A DNA stretch of 64,000 nt from Brassica napus. Lineage: Eukaryota; Streptophyta; Magnoliopsida; Brassicales; Brassicaceae. The notes below the pieces were generated by a model. The model was not told where the DNA came from and searched no databases. It saw only the letters and a list, made by a program, of their open reading frames with translations. Where the stretch lies: positions 11,121,726 through 11,185,725 of the forward strand of contig NC_063448.1 of assembly GCF_020379485.1 (NCBI RefSeq), given 5' to 3'. The position numbers and the translations under genes were made by a program. Of this stretch, positions 11,160-22,682 are shown piece after piece; the stretch's first letter is position 1, and each line of letters starts with the position of its first letter.

Positions 11160-14100
11160 ATGTCCGAGGAGTTACCAAAGAGGCTTTTTAAGGAGGGCGA
11201 GGAGCCCCGAGTGACTCAGATCAATAACAACTGCAGGATCAACTACATTATCCGAAAGTTCCAAGCGTGGCTGCCAAAGGAGTTGGATGTTGTGAAGAAA
11301 GATCCGGTTTTTTATCAGATTTTTAAGCTGCATGAGAATGGTCTTGGATACTCCGCGAGAGTGATACACAGCTTCTTGTGTAGGGAGCTGGTGACTTACT
11401 TACAACACTAGCTTTGGTTTGTCTTTGCGAGGAGACCAATTCGATTTTCATTACAAGAGTTCCATGCAGTAACCGGGTTTGAGTGCGATACTCGTATCTC
11501 GCTTGAGGAGTTCGAAGAGTGGAAATATGATGGTGGTTTCTGGAGCAAGGTTTTGAGGAGAAAGATGGAACAATTACACTCTTCAACCTGTGGACTAAGG
11601 ACAAGGAAGCTGTTAAGAAGTGGAGGAATGCAGATCGCATACGCCTGATCTACTTGGCCATCATTCTTTGTGTGGTATTAGCGAGAGATGAGAAGGCTAA
11701 TATCCCCCTCAAATACATCACGGTGGTCATGGATCTTGACAAAGTTTGAAAGTATCCTTGGGGAGTTGCTGCTTATGACCTTCTCTGCAAGTCAATAGCC
11801 AAAAATTGTGACCAACTGAAGGAAAAGACTACTAGTTATGTCTTGGATGGATTCTCATACGCCTTGCAGATTTGGGCAATGGAAGCGGTACCAAAGATTG
11901 GGAAGCTTTGTGGAAAAAAACTGGACAAGGGTTTCAAGAACAGTCCTAGATGCATAAACTGGATGGGAGCTGCAAAGGTGTCATATGAGGAGATCATTTG
12001 GTTGGAGCAAATTATTACACCCGAGGTAATTATCTCTATTTAAGATGACTCCATCCGGTTTGAAATGAGTATTTAGGATCTAACTTTCTTTACCTTTCTT
12101 GTGTAGGATGACATCTATGCATACATCTCATGGACCGGAAATTATGATGTTGCCCAAGCTCAGGCTTTTCGCAGAGATGATGAAGTGGAGGATGATAGAA
12201 TCAAGGTTCTGATGGAGTTGATAAAGAATGGGCATGATTTTAGTGAGCATGTTTGGGAAACTGAGGAAAATGAAGTGGTTTCTTTATCTCGTGATGACGA
12301 ATCAGCTGTGAATGATGAAGCAAGCGTGAATGTTGAAGCAACCGAGAGTGATGAAGACTTTCAGACTCCGAAAGGATCAAAGAACGTTGGTTCTAGATCA
12401 AAGAAGGGTAAGAAGAGGCTTCCGGATCGTGGTATGGAAAAGAGGAAACATAAGGTTCTTTCAAGTGGCCCAAAGCAAGAACCTTTTAATGAAGACATGA
12501 AGGTTTTTGTGACACAGTTGTTTGAGCATAATTTCTCTGGAATGGAACAAAGGCTACAGAAACAGATGGATGAGACATTTGAGCAGATGCAGATAGAGCT
12601 TAAAGATTCACGTAAGGAAGCAAGCGTTGAAGTTGAGCTTGGAGAGCCTTCACCGACAAAGCCATCGACGAGCCAGACACCGTTGAGGAGGTACACACGC
12701 GTGGTAAAGAAACACTAGTCTTCACCACTCTCTTAAATGTTATTTTGTCTTGTTTATTAGATGGTTTGCGTGTCTGTTTGTTTATTGACATCTAAGTTAT
12801 CGGCCTGAATTTTGTTGTATTTTATAAGGTCTCGGTTTGTAAGTGTGCTTGGTGTGTACTTGTCCTTGGTTTGTAAGTGTCTTGTTTGAATTTATGTAAT
12901 GGTTGTGAACTTTTAGTAAGATATTTATGTTATGATAATGTATTTTGGTGTGTCAAATATTGCTTATTTATCGTGACATAACATGATGCATCCCAGACTA
13001 CATTCGATGTGAATTATAGTGAAACAGATGATATGGTTCGCGGGATAGGTACGCAAAGGGTTGAAGGGCTTTCTCAGGCGTCGTATGTGCCAGGCTTTGA
13101 TCCATCTCAGACCAAAAAAGAAGACGACTGGTGGACTCCAATGACTTTGGTCGAGGTTCAAAGGATAATCCAGTAAAGAAAGAAAAAACAGAGATGAATA
13201 CAGCTCCACCGCCGTCACGGTGGGAGAAATGGTGTAAAGGAAAAGGTCAATGACTTCAGCTTAGCGATTCACCATTGCCCCAAGATGCTTCTCCGCAGGC
13301 GTCACTGTAATATATCTCCGAAGAGTCATGGAAAGGATTCACGGAATGGGCATTAAATCCAATACCTTTAACAATTGGTCCTGCATGCTTAAATTTGTCT
13401 GTAGCTACAAGAGTAGTAAGTGCTGGAAAATGGCTTGGAAACGAAGTAATGAATCTTCTACTAATTAGTGAATTTATCTTGCTAACACTTCTTCTATGCT
13501 ACATTAGTTAACTTTTATTGTGAATATTCAGGAAATGGATGCAGTTATGTTTATATGGCGTGTGAACACTACTTTGAATCGTTGGGCCCCTCGTCGTGTT
13601 GCTTTCATGAGTGCTATGTTCTGCCTCCAACTCGACGCTGCATACCAAAAGTTTTTACCAAACAAAAAAGCCTATCAATTGCCTGATTTCCTTCTTGGGT
13701 ACGGCAGAGGAGAGCATCCATCTCATGGACGGACTGATCTAGTTTGGGGTGTTGATGTTGATCGTCTCTACTTTCCTCTGTCTGTAAATGGTAATCATTC
13801 ACTCCTCTGCACATCCTAGTTTACATTTCTTCATTTACAATATTTAGTGGACTCCAACGCAGGTAATCACTGGATTGGTGTTTGTGTCAACATCATTGAA
13901 AGAAAAGTGGAAGTCTTTGATTGCGGTCGGGGAAAGAACAGACAATACGTTGAGAAGTTTGCTGCTATCATTCCTAGGATAGTGAAGGCCGTTGGACCAC
14001 CAGAAAGACAGAAGCAGCTACTCCTCTCATCATATTCTATCGTGGATGTGCCTATGAAGATGAGATTGAACAAAATTTGTTGTGATTGCGGTGCATACGC

Positions 14101-14296
14101 GCTCAAGCACTTGGAATACTCGCTGCTTGGTCTCGACGTCAGTTTAGTGGATGATGAAATCATCATGGGTTGCAGACAGAAGATTTGAGTGGACTTATGG
14201 GAGGCTGCACATGACCCCATCTTCACTGAGGTTATGACACGATATGTGCCTTCACCATGGGAGAGGTCTGAGGTCTTTGACCTCGAGGATGATTGA
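11160..14296 (+). pseudogene. DUF1985/ULP1-type cysteine protease gene of the MULE, decayed
   Basis: The start ATG at 11160 follows a TTTGTAG splice-acceptor-like site. The N-terminal part matches plant DUF1985 (motifs SARVIHSFLCRELV, then after an in-frame TAG, LWFVFARRPIRFSLQEFHAV). A Lys/Glu-rich middle (12185-12718) contains a coiled-coil-like stretch. The C-terminal part is a ULP1-like protease: catalytic His in GNHWIGVCV, Asp in VEVFDCGRG, Cys in CCDCGAYALK. Plausible introns are 12025-12107, 13791-13862 and one ending at 13531. Lesions: TAG at 11409-11411, a 1-bp frameshift near 11555, TGA at 11747-11749, stops and a frameshift in 13170-13310, and TGA at 14186-14188. ULP1 enzymes process or remove SUMO; this copy cannot make a full protein. 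Exon limits are inferred by eye. Confidence 0.8.
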
Positions 14297-14967
14297 TTAA
14301 CTGTCTAATTAGTAGTTTGGTTTTTTAAGAATTATAAAACAACTCTGGCTTTGTTGGTTTTTTTAAAATTATGAAATGACTCTAGATTTGGTTTTCTATG
14401 AATTATGAAACAACTTTAGCTTCGGGGTTTTCTATCAATTATGTGACAATTCCTGCTTTGGGTTTGATTTTCTACAAAGAATAGTGTGCTACAATATCAT
14501 AACACCTGAGGACCCAATCACATTGAAAATACAATAATAATTCATAATCAAACCCTAAACAAACCCTAAATCCATAATTCGTAGTCAGCTAAACCATAAA
14601 CAAACCCTAAAACCATAACCGTAGCCATACCCTAACCAAACCCTTAACTATAACCAAAGTAAAAATTAATCCAACGCTCCAAACGCACATGACATCTATT
14701 TATTCATTATTTATGTACATTGGTCACTAGCTATGTACGTTCGTTTGCAAGAGGTTTTAACATTAATTTTGAGGGTTCAAAGACAAAGTTCTTGTAGTCT
14801 GGTCGATAAATTTAATGATTTTTTCTGCTCTGCCTTAGCTAGAGTACGCGTTATGGGAGTCTGAAACGACGTAGTTTTGGCTATTTTTTTTACCTAGTCC
14901 CTTTTGTTCCTCATTCTTCCTCGACACAGAGATTTACAGAGGCGAAAATTTGGAGAACGACTCCCTC
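14297..14967. other. Spacer between ULP1 and GRF genes of the MULE
   Basis: Non-coding. It contains three repeats of a T-rich phrase around TTTTCTATGAATTATG (14330-14450). A short patch of AAACCCTAAA-like telomere-type motifs follows (about 14555-14645). Confidence 0.55.
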
Positions 14968-15588
14968 ATGTCTTCAGTAAATTCTTCATCCACTTCAAGA
15001 GATCAACTCGCCAAACAACGCGGAATTCCCACAAGATGCAATTGCGGTGAGGCAGTGTCTCGTTTTACTTCAAAAACAGTTAAAAATCCGGGAAGATTAT
15101 TTCATTGTTGTCCTATGGGATCTCAAAAGGTTAGTCGTTTAATCATATAACTGTCTCATTGTTGTCCGATGAGAGTAGAATTGGTCAATCTAACTGTTTA
15201 TTGGATGTTACTGATGAAGGACAAAACCCACTTGTTCAAATGGACTGACAAGTCAGTTGTTGAGGAAATTGAAGATTTTCAGGACCTGTTTGACATGCTG
15301 CTCATTGACAATTCCGAGTTTCAGAAATCAGTGAGAGCTGGTGAGGCCATGATGAAATGCCATGAGAGTAGAATTGAAGAGATGGAAGATGCAATCGCAC
15401 ATTGCGAAGAGAAGACCTCAGAATGCATTAGGGAACTAAGGAGCATAAAAAGCTTTGTTTGTGTATTGTTTGGTGATGGTCTTCATGTACCATACCTATG
15501 CATGATGTTCAACAGAGGCAGCAAGTTCACGCCCAACTACTTTTATGTGCTTCCTCAATTGGTTGTTCTTTTTTTCAAAGAAGTTTAA
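14968..15588 (+). CDS. GRF zinc-finger protein encoded inside the MULE
   Basis: Two exons (14968-15129 and 15220-15588), joined at a GT...AG intron that keeps phase 0, give an uninterrupted 176-residue ORF. The N-terminal half has the GRF zinc-finger signature: CNCGEAV, then FTSKTVKNPGR and LFHCC, then HLFKWTD after the intron. The distal half is acidic and heptad-like (VVEEIEDFQDLF..., SRIEEMEDAIAHCEE), suggesting a coiled coil. GRF fingers bind nucleic acid in other proteins; a role in transposition is not established. It lies between the protease and transposase genes and, unlike them, has no stop or frameshift. An in-frame upstream start is possible, but 14968 is the first ATG. Confidence 0.7.
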
Positions 15589-15732
15589 GACCATGTTTCT
15601 TGTTATTTCTTGGTGATCATCATCTACCGAAACTAATAATTTTGCAAATACTTTGGTTGTTACTAACATAAATCGATTTGTCTCAAGAGTTTAGCAACTA
15701 CCAAATTGTCAAATAGGTTCTTAAACAGAAGA

Positions 15733-18154
15733 TCAAATTGTTTCAAAAGCAATAAGAAACAAAAACAGAGACAGATGAACACACATAACAAAATAGATGG
15801 GTAAATCGCATGTTCCTCTCTTGTGTCCTTCGGTTCCACAACGGCTGCACTTGTGCTTTTTATTCTTTCTTGATCCTTGAGAAGATTTTATCTTGTCTTC
15901 TACTGATTCATACCTTCTCTTTATTGGTCGACCAGCACTCTTTCTTGTCTTTGGTGATAAAACCTTTGCAAGTTTAACCTCAGCTGGGACATTCCATTCA
16001 GACTCTAGAACTGCTACTGGATTAATGCATTCTGCATAGGCGGTTCTCCACGCTGCAGGGCTGTATAAGGCGTCAGTAATTCTGTGCACTTCCATACCTG
16101 TCAATCTCAAAATAAACGTGATCAACATGGAGTCTATATGCTGAAAATAAATAGGTCTCAAGTATGCTTGTGTTTATACTTCCATACCTCGTGAATAAAT
16201 TGCAGGAATGGCGTGTCGGCAAGGAATTTTTCCTATATCATACTTCCCACATGTGCATGTTCTTCTTTCCAAATCAACATGACAATCATTTATGTCTCCT
16301 TTTACAACTGATCTGAAGTTGTCAACCTTGTAAACTTGGAATCCTTTTGCCTTCACAATTCTTCTATCAATCTTTCTCTCCACCTTAGCGGTTAAGGGAT
16401 CTAGATGCTTTAAGCTTAACAAGCGACGCTCATAGAACCATCGAGTCAACAATTATCTTATACTATCAAGCAAAGGAATAACCGGATATTCTCTAGGTAT
16501 TCTAAGAACTGAATTTATCGACTCTGCAGGGTTCGTGGTCCTAATATCATACCCGGAGCCAGGGAAGAGAGAACGAGCCCATTTGCGCACATCAGCCTCC
16601 CGTAGATATCTTCCAAGCTCAGGACTCATATCAAAAATTTCGGTGATACGTTCTTGAAATTCAGTGTACCTATATGCCCGTGAAGCATTTTCCACCAAGG
16701 CAGTCAACCCTTTTGTCTTGAAAAATGCAACCACATAGGTCAATAAGTGATGAATGCAAATTCCATTTGCTGATCGAGGGTAGACAGTCCCAATCGCTTT
16801 AGAAATGGACGCATTTCTATCTGAGACAAAAGCTAGGTCTTGACTATCAGCAATAACCACTTTCAACTGTCTGAAGAACCATCCCCATGAATCGTCTTTC
16901 TCTGAATCAACAACCCCAAATGCAATCGGATACAAATTAGAGTTACCATCTATAGCAGTAACAACAAGTAGAACTCCTTTGTATTTATTTTCAGAAAAGT
17001 TCCATCAACAACAATCACCTTTCGCATTGCATTGTAGAATCCTCTAACTGATTGCCCAAATGACATAAATAGATACATGAATCTTCCCATCTCATTAGTT
17101 TCATAGTGAGTTTGCGTACCAGGATTAGCTTCTTTAATCATATGCAAATATGCTGGTATTTTAGCATAACTGCGATCTGGTATACCTCTAGCAGCTGCAA
17201 TAGCAAACTCACGAGCTTTCCAAGCGTGCCAATAAGTAATCTCACAACTATGCTCCAATCTCATAAATTGAATGATGTCATTTTCTTTTGGGCCATCGTT
17301 TGCATCATCAAATCGATGTTGTATCAGAGTCCCAATTGTTCTTGTCGATGATGTTTTTCCGAATTTCCTTTTCTTTGAAGGAGCACATGAATGTCTTCCC
17401 TCGCACTGGTTGATCATGAAATATGTACACCCATCTATTCTTCTGCACGCACAGTCCAGTTGCAGAATGCATCCGTACATCGAATATATCACCATTTTCT
17501 CATGGATTTGAAAACTGTGTAATCGAAATTATTCTTCATTGCCAAAATTTCCATTGTGGCCTTCAGAACCTCTTTACTTCTGAAAATTTGATTCTTCTTC
17601 ACGAAATCTCCTCTCCAAGCTCGACCATCCTTTTCACTGTCTCCATTGTTTTCACTCCTTAACCCAGAATCACCGGAACCATCCGCAACGACATGATCTT
17701 TCCTTGTATCACAAGACTCCTTTGACGGCTTCACAAAATCTGCTTGAGTTATCTCAGGAACATCTTCATCCTCAACATTACTTGAATCACATGACTCCTT
17801 ATTCAAATCAATATTGACTCATTCTTTATGATTTACACCCAAACCATAGAACGTGACACACAAGATAGTAGATGAATCCCTCTTTGCATACGCCACAAAA
17901 TTAGATGCTTGCCGATCATTGGTGATAATAATTGGAGGATTCCCTCTTTGATTCACCATCGAATAACTGAACTCGGTATTAAGAACATTATGGTCCACCC
18001 CATAATCCTCACACACGATCCTCTTGAGCTTCTCCAATGGAGTAGTAGTTTCTAATGTTACCATTCCACCACGCCTTGCTTTGTCTACCACGAAACTCCA
18101 CTCTTCACTGCAACTAGACACCCATTCACCAGATTTAACATAGATTAGAATCAT
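15733..18154 (-). pseudogene. MURA-like MULE transposase, decayed
   Basis: Reading from 18154 down: an N-terminal PB1-like region (EWSFVVDKARRGG, DYGVD), an acidic linker, the MuDR N-terminal motif (RSKEVLKATMEIL), then the MULE DDE domain (VIVVDGTFLK, GVVDSEKDDSWGWFF, FVSDRNASI). A SWIM zinc finger follows (CTCGKYDIGKIPCRHA). After an intron at about 16108-16191 the C-terminus carries a zinc knuckle (CSRCGTEGHKRGTC). Lesions seen: TGA at 17819-17821, a stop and frameshift in 17430-17490, loss of one A in a short A-run near 16990, and TAA at 16453-16455. The order is that of MURA, which cuts at MULE TIRs. The lesions rule out a full protein from this copy. Confidence 0.85.
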
Positions 18155-18837
18155 GTTGTATTGATAGAGAGAAGCGATGAATTTGTGGATGAAGAACAGA
18201 GAAACACAAACGAAGAGAAAAAGATCGTGGGAGGAGGAGGAGGAGAAGAACGTGGAGAAAATACTCTCAAATATATTTTGAGAGATTTAGGGTAGATTTC
18301 GTTTAGATTTAGGAAACTTCTTTAACCGAATATGGAAGTTTCCATATTTTCACGATTTGCCTAGAATATGTACACTACCTAAGCAGAACACCGTATAGTG
18401 GGTGAGAAATGTATTCTTCCTGTATGCGTCTTATAAGGTAAAAGACAGAACAAGTTATGTCACGTAATATAACCAACCTATATCATTGAGTTGTGGCTAT
18501 ATATTGTTATCAAACTGTAGGTAGACCGAAGACATCTTTCTTGATTATAACGTAATCAATTCTATCTGTGCTAGAATATACAAGAAAGGTTAGTTTACTG
18601 TATATACCCTTGATATATCTATGTTTAAAACTTAGAATCGGACATATAAACTAGGTAGATTACCAAAATAAGTTTTCTTACTGTACCTAGAAGATAAAAT
18701 AAAATATTTTTTTTAAAAAAAATTTTAAACATATATATTGTCATACTTATGTTTCCAACAATTTTCATATTTTTTTATATTTTTAAAATTCAATTTACTA
18801 TTTTCCCCTTTAAAGAAGGGTAAAACATGTCCAGAAT

Positions 18838-18906
18838 TGCTAAAAGTATGAAAAGTCTTATTGTGACAAACAAAAGTTCAAAGTGTCTCATTTTTCCAAT
18901 TTTTCT
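18838..18906 (-). repeat. MULE terminal inverted repeat, right
   Basis: On the minus strand it reads AGAAAAATTGGAAAAATGAG then ACACTTTGAAC...TTTGTCACAATA, the partner of the left repeat. Both TIRs keep the ATGAGACACTTTGAAC core intact. Confidence 0.85.
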
Positions 18907-18969
18907 TTATTTAAAAAATGTTAGTTTATTTTTGTTACTGAGCTAGGAGTTTTTTATTTGCACAACCAA

Positions 18970-19275
18970 TCTATACTATTAAAGCAGAATCCCTACTAGG
19001 ATTCTGTCCATAGTTTTTGAAGTTATTTACAAGAGAGTGCCATTACCTAATTTAGATTTTTTGTAATTAATTCACTTGTTATATTTATAATCTATCATTT
19101 TTAAAAAATTTGACCCGTAATTAATTCGTTTGCCATATTTATAACTAATCATATTTATAACCAAAATATTTATAACCAATCCCGCACTATATTTATAACC
19201 GACCATATTTATTATATAAGATCTTTAATTAAAAGAAATAAATCTCGCGCTTTGAAAGCGCAGATCAAAATCTAG
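18970..19275 (+). mobile_element. Short non-autonomous Helitron
   Basis: It starts TCTATACTATTAAAGCAGAA after an A (18969). It ends with the hairpin GCGCTTTGAAAGCGC (19247-19261), a 10-bp spacer and CTAG, followed by T (19276). All Helitron marks are present in 306 bp. It sits only 54 bp beyond the MULE target duplication. Confidence 0.85.
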
Positions 19276-19300
19276 TTGCTTATATTAATTTAAAAATCCA

Positions 19301-19849
19301 ATGAGCGGAGTTAGATACAATCAGAGGTACGGCAAAACGATAAATGGAAAAAAAAAACTACAACATTCCGGCGCCGCTTCTATCTCGAGTCAGACTCGTA
19401 TCTCCGTCACCCATTGCTCTGTCCAACCGGAAATCTATTTCCCAGTCCAGGCAGGCAAGGCTTCTCTGCATCTTACTTCAACGTCACCTAAACTCAGCAT
19501 CTCCCGACTCTGTCAACTGCTATCTTTTAGAGGTTGTGTCTTCGACGACTCTGTGTGTAGTCCTATTCCGGCAGCCTCTCAGCACTTCACTGCAACATCA
19601 AGATATCCATGCATATTCAGAGACGGTTTTTTACATCTCTTAAAACCCATTTGTTGGTTCCTCAACGTCAATTTTGACTTCTTTGTGTTCTCTCAAACGC
19701 GAGGTCTAGGAGTACAAGTGAAGACTTACTATAGGTGTCTTCTCTCTTTAGCCACCTCTATCTTTCGTTATGCTTTAGTTTTCTTAGTTTATCAGTTTAC
19801 CGTCGAGTATCTCCCCGGTTGTAACCGACTTAGCCCGTTTGGCGTTTAA
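19301..19849 (+). CDS. Unrecognised 182-residue ORF, doubtful
   Basis: An open frame from ATG at 19301 to TAA at 19847. The composition is Ser/Thr/Pro-rich early and hydrophobic late (LLSLATSIFRYALVFLVYQF). I recognise no domain. Another frame over 19344-19643 is also open and resembles an organelle-targeting presequence (Arg/Ser-rich: PLLSRVRLVSPSPIALSNRK). The stretch may therefore be a degraded first exon or a captured fragment rather than this exact ORF. GC content is higher than in the surroundings, which is why it is listed at all. Confidence 0.2.
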   Translation: MSGVRYNQRYGKTINGKKKLQHSGAASISSQTRISVTHCSVQPEIYFPVQAGKASLHLTSTSPKLSISRLCQLLSFRGCVFDDSVCSPIPAASQHFTATSRYPCIFRDGFLHLLKPICWFLNVNFDFFVFSQTRGLGVQVKTYYRCLLSLATSIFRYALVFLVYQFTVEYLPGCNRLSPFGV

Positions 19850-21976
19850 TTTTAATATAAACACTTGTTGTTTAAAAAAAATGATAGAAGTGACAAAAGA
19901 GACCCGTAGAGAAACTTGATAGAAGTTTTTATAGTTCATTCAATGAGTTTGAATCTTAAATTAAACCTAACATGTATAGGTGTGGGCTTTTATTTTTTTT
20001 GTACGTTTGGTTTAATTTAAGTTTGTAATGGTTTCAGCAAAACAACATTTTTCCTTGTCACTCAAACTATAATGAAAACGAAAATCTTTCTCACAATTAG
20101 CATTCAAAAGAATCACATACTTTTATTATTAAGTTACCAAAATGGAAAAAGGTCTTGCCAGTATGGCTCTGAAATTTGATATTACAATGCACTGTGTCTG
20201 TGAATATTCAGATCGTTGTAAAAGTCTTATATTGCAGGGATCAATCATTTTTTTACAAATAAAGTACGACTGCTGCTTATTTGTACGAAAGGTCCTTTCA
20301 TTATACCAGACGATGTTTTAAACAAAGAATCAATAATATAGTCATTTAACTACAAAATCAACTAACATGAAGATAACAAATTAATGAGCTGGCATGAATA
20401 TGAATCTGATCTAAACCAAGATAGAATCAGAATTACCGTTCGATATCTTATTTTGCAAATGAAAATGTTTAATGATAGAACACTTTGGGCGACTTAATCA
20501 TGAGAACGATCTAATCTCATAACCAACTCAAAATTACAGATATGTTTTCTAAGTTTTTGGTAGGTACTTCGTGTTAGTATGCTTTGCATGAGAAGTCAAA
20601 GTTGTATATTATGAGGGGTGATTAAAATCTTGTTAATCATGTTGGTTTTTTTAGTCTTAACCTAATCATTGTATTATAATGATTGGAAATGATTGAACGA
20701 TGAAATTTTATTTTGGCATTTGGCACCAACTATATTAACTAATCCTTATCTCCCCCCCCCCCCCCCCCCCCCCCACCCCCCCTTTCCCTGAGTTCTAATT
20801 TGATTTCAATATAGAGCATAAAGTAAACAGATGAATCAAAGTTCAGCCATCTTATCTTATGTAGGAACTGTTAGCCTTTATTCAAATACTGCATTACAAG
20901 TTAGGATAACTTAACATTTTCTAAAGTCGTATGTGAATTCCACAAGATTTTTTGTTCCATGTTTTATCCTCACTTACATAATGTTAAACATCACTTTTCA
21001 CTAGTTTCAGGTGAATCACAGCTTAATTATAGAGTTTTCTCCGAATGTATGTTACGGGAAAAAATGAATGTCAAATATATCTTTTAAGAATTCACACAAA
21101 CTAACATACACTCCAATTTATCCACAAATCAGGTATTTACATAATTGATTTCAGATTTGAAAAATGTTTGGTTTGCTTGTGGGATACTCAAATTAGCGAT
21201 GTACAACCAACTTTACTGAATCTCAAATGTTAATGAAAGATAGATCATCGTATAATGACGAATTTGTCATTTTCAAATGAATCTCTCCCACTTCTCACAA
21301 ACCATATATTCGTATTCCATACCGTAATAAGCAAATTCAGAAATAATATTTAAAATGTTTCAGATCTTCTAGATTAATCATGAGGTCATATAAAAAGATA
21401 TGGAAGGTCTTTAACCTCCTTAGTTTTAAAATATCATACTATATCAAATATGTCTGCGTAAAAGATCTTCCAAATCCGGCGCCATAACATGCATAAAGAG
21501 ATGAAAACACGTTAGATGACAGAGTCGTTAAATACACGAGACAAAACTTGCTAATAAACTATTACAAAGATTCTCTCTACTCTAATTTTTAGAGTCTATA
21601 AACAGTTTATTGTCGTTGTACTACCCAAATCACATCAGACGAAATGGAACCAAATATCGCATAAAAGGCTTAAAATGTTTGTTACAATCACAGATAGTAA
21701 GTACGTTATGGCTTCGTGTAGCCTTCTTCAGTTGAAAGTGTAGCATTTTGTGTGATGCGTATGAGTTATGAGATCAGTATTACAAGACACCAAAAGAAAA
21801 CCTTCAAAGGTTTCAGCTATACATTCGAAAGAAAAATCGATACACAGATGAATTTAGACTTGTAACATTCTTTACGAGAGTCCAATGCGCAAATTGCAAA
21901 TAAAACTATCCTTTTTGGGCAAATTGAACTATTCAAATGCAAAAATAGGTATGAAAATAACAAACAGTATGGGTCG
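19850..21976. other. Gene-less AT-rich stretch
   Basis: About 2.1 kb without supported genes or bounded elements, apart from the poly-C tract at 20752-20782. Confidence 0.6.
20752..20782 (+). repeat. Poly-C tract
   Basis: Twenty-three consecutive C, one A, then seven C. Such a run can form i-motif or G-quadruplex structures in principle, and it is unusual in this AT-rich setting. The exact length is prone to sequencing error. Confidence 0.9.
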
Positions 21977-21989
21977 AACACTCCTACTT

Positions 21990-22352
21990 TATTTTTTTTA
22001 ACGTTGGATAACACATTACATCATCATATAATCTCTAAATCTATTAGATATGATGATCAACTATCTGCAACATATGCGATAATGATGAATAGCTCCACGA
22101 ATAATGATTCCACGATGAAGCTCTCCCCGAAACACTTGAAACCACAGACGGTTCTGCATGTACGACATCCTCGATGGACATGCTCTCACCACAACAGGCG
22201 ACCACAACGAACGGCTCTGCTTACAGTACTCTGGAACCTCCGAAAGCTTCGCATCCTATAATCTGCAAGAAATTGAATAGTCTGGGATTTGAACCCCAGA
22301 CCTAGGTGTAGAAGCCTTTAAACCTTAACCAATAGGCTAAGGTGCTTCCACA
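21990..22352 (-). mobile_element. tRNA-derived SINE
   Basis: It is flanked by the 13-bp duplication AACACTCCTACTT (21977-21989, 22353-22365). The left end is T-rich (poly-A tail of a minus copy) followed by TTAACGTTGGATAA. The right end holds, in reverse, GTGGAAGCACCTTAGCC and the box-B-like GGGGTTCAAATCCC. It is the same family as the 6221 copy, from its 3' tail and the AGAAGC...TGTGGAAGC head. Confidence 0.75.
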
Positions 22353-22365
22353 AACACTCCTACTT

Positions 22366-22682
22366 ACAATCCAAAAAAATGGAATTATCATTTAGTTTGC
22401 TTAGTTAAGGTTCCTCTGCAAGACACAAAAATTGGAAAAGAGAGATAATGGTCTTATAGACTTTAAATGAGCCCACTAGTGTATTAAGACCATTAATGCA
22501 ACAATTGGCCTATTTTCGGCCCGGTTATTTTACTTCCTTTTCAGTCAACCTATAAAAGATGAATTAATTACAAAAATTGGTACAGTTATCAAAGGACGTC
22601 CCTATAGTTTCGTCTTGAACAAGAAGAAAACTTAGGTTCACCCGACGTTCCTATAATTTCGTTTTGAACGAGAAGAAAACAC
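22366..22682. repeat. Gene-less stretch with a 37-bp near-tandem duplication
   Basis: Two 37-bp copies (22595-22631 and 22644-22680) share GACGTYCCTATARTTTCGT and GAAGAAAAC and differ at a few positions. A short TTAGGTTCACCC phrase lies between them, and the foldback element follows immediately. Confidence 0.65.

Larger units (their letters stand above)
10451..18906. mobile_element. Complete KAONASHI-type Mutator-like element (MULE)
   Basis: An 8.46-kb element with long terminal inverted repeats, bounded by an exact 9-bp duplication TTATTTAAA (10442-10450, 18907-18915), the Mutator hallmark. It carries three genes: a ULP1-like cysteine protease gene on the plus strand (11160-14296), a GRF zinc-finger ORF on the plus strand (14968-15588) and a MURA transposase on the minus strand (18154-15733), convergent with the other two. 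MULEs carrying a SUMO-protease-like gene are known in Arabidopsis as KAONASHI. Protease and transposase genes have stops and frameshifts, so this copy should not be autonomous. Confidence 0.85.

Noticed and set aside
13867..14226. 119-residue minus-strand frame opposite the ULP1 protease domain
   Set aside because: The sense strand carries the recognisable His-Asp-Cys protease motifs. The antisense frame is a shadow.
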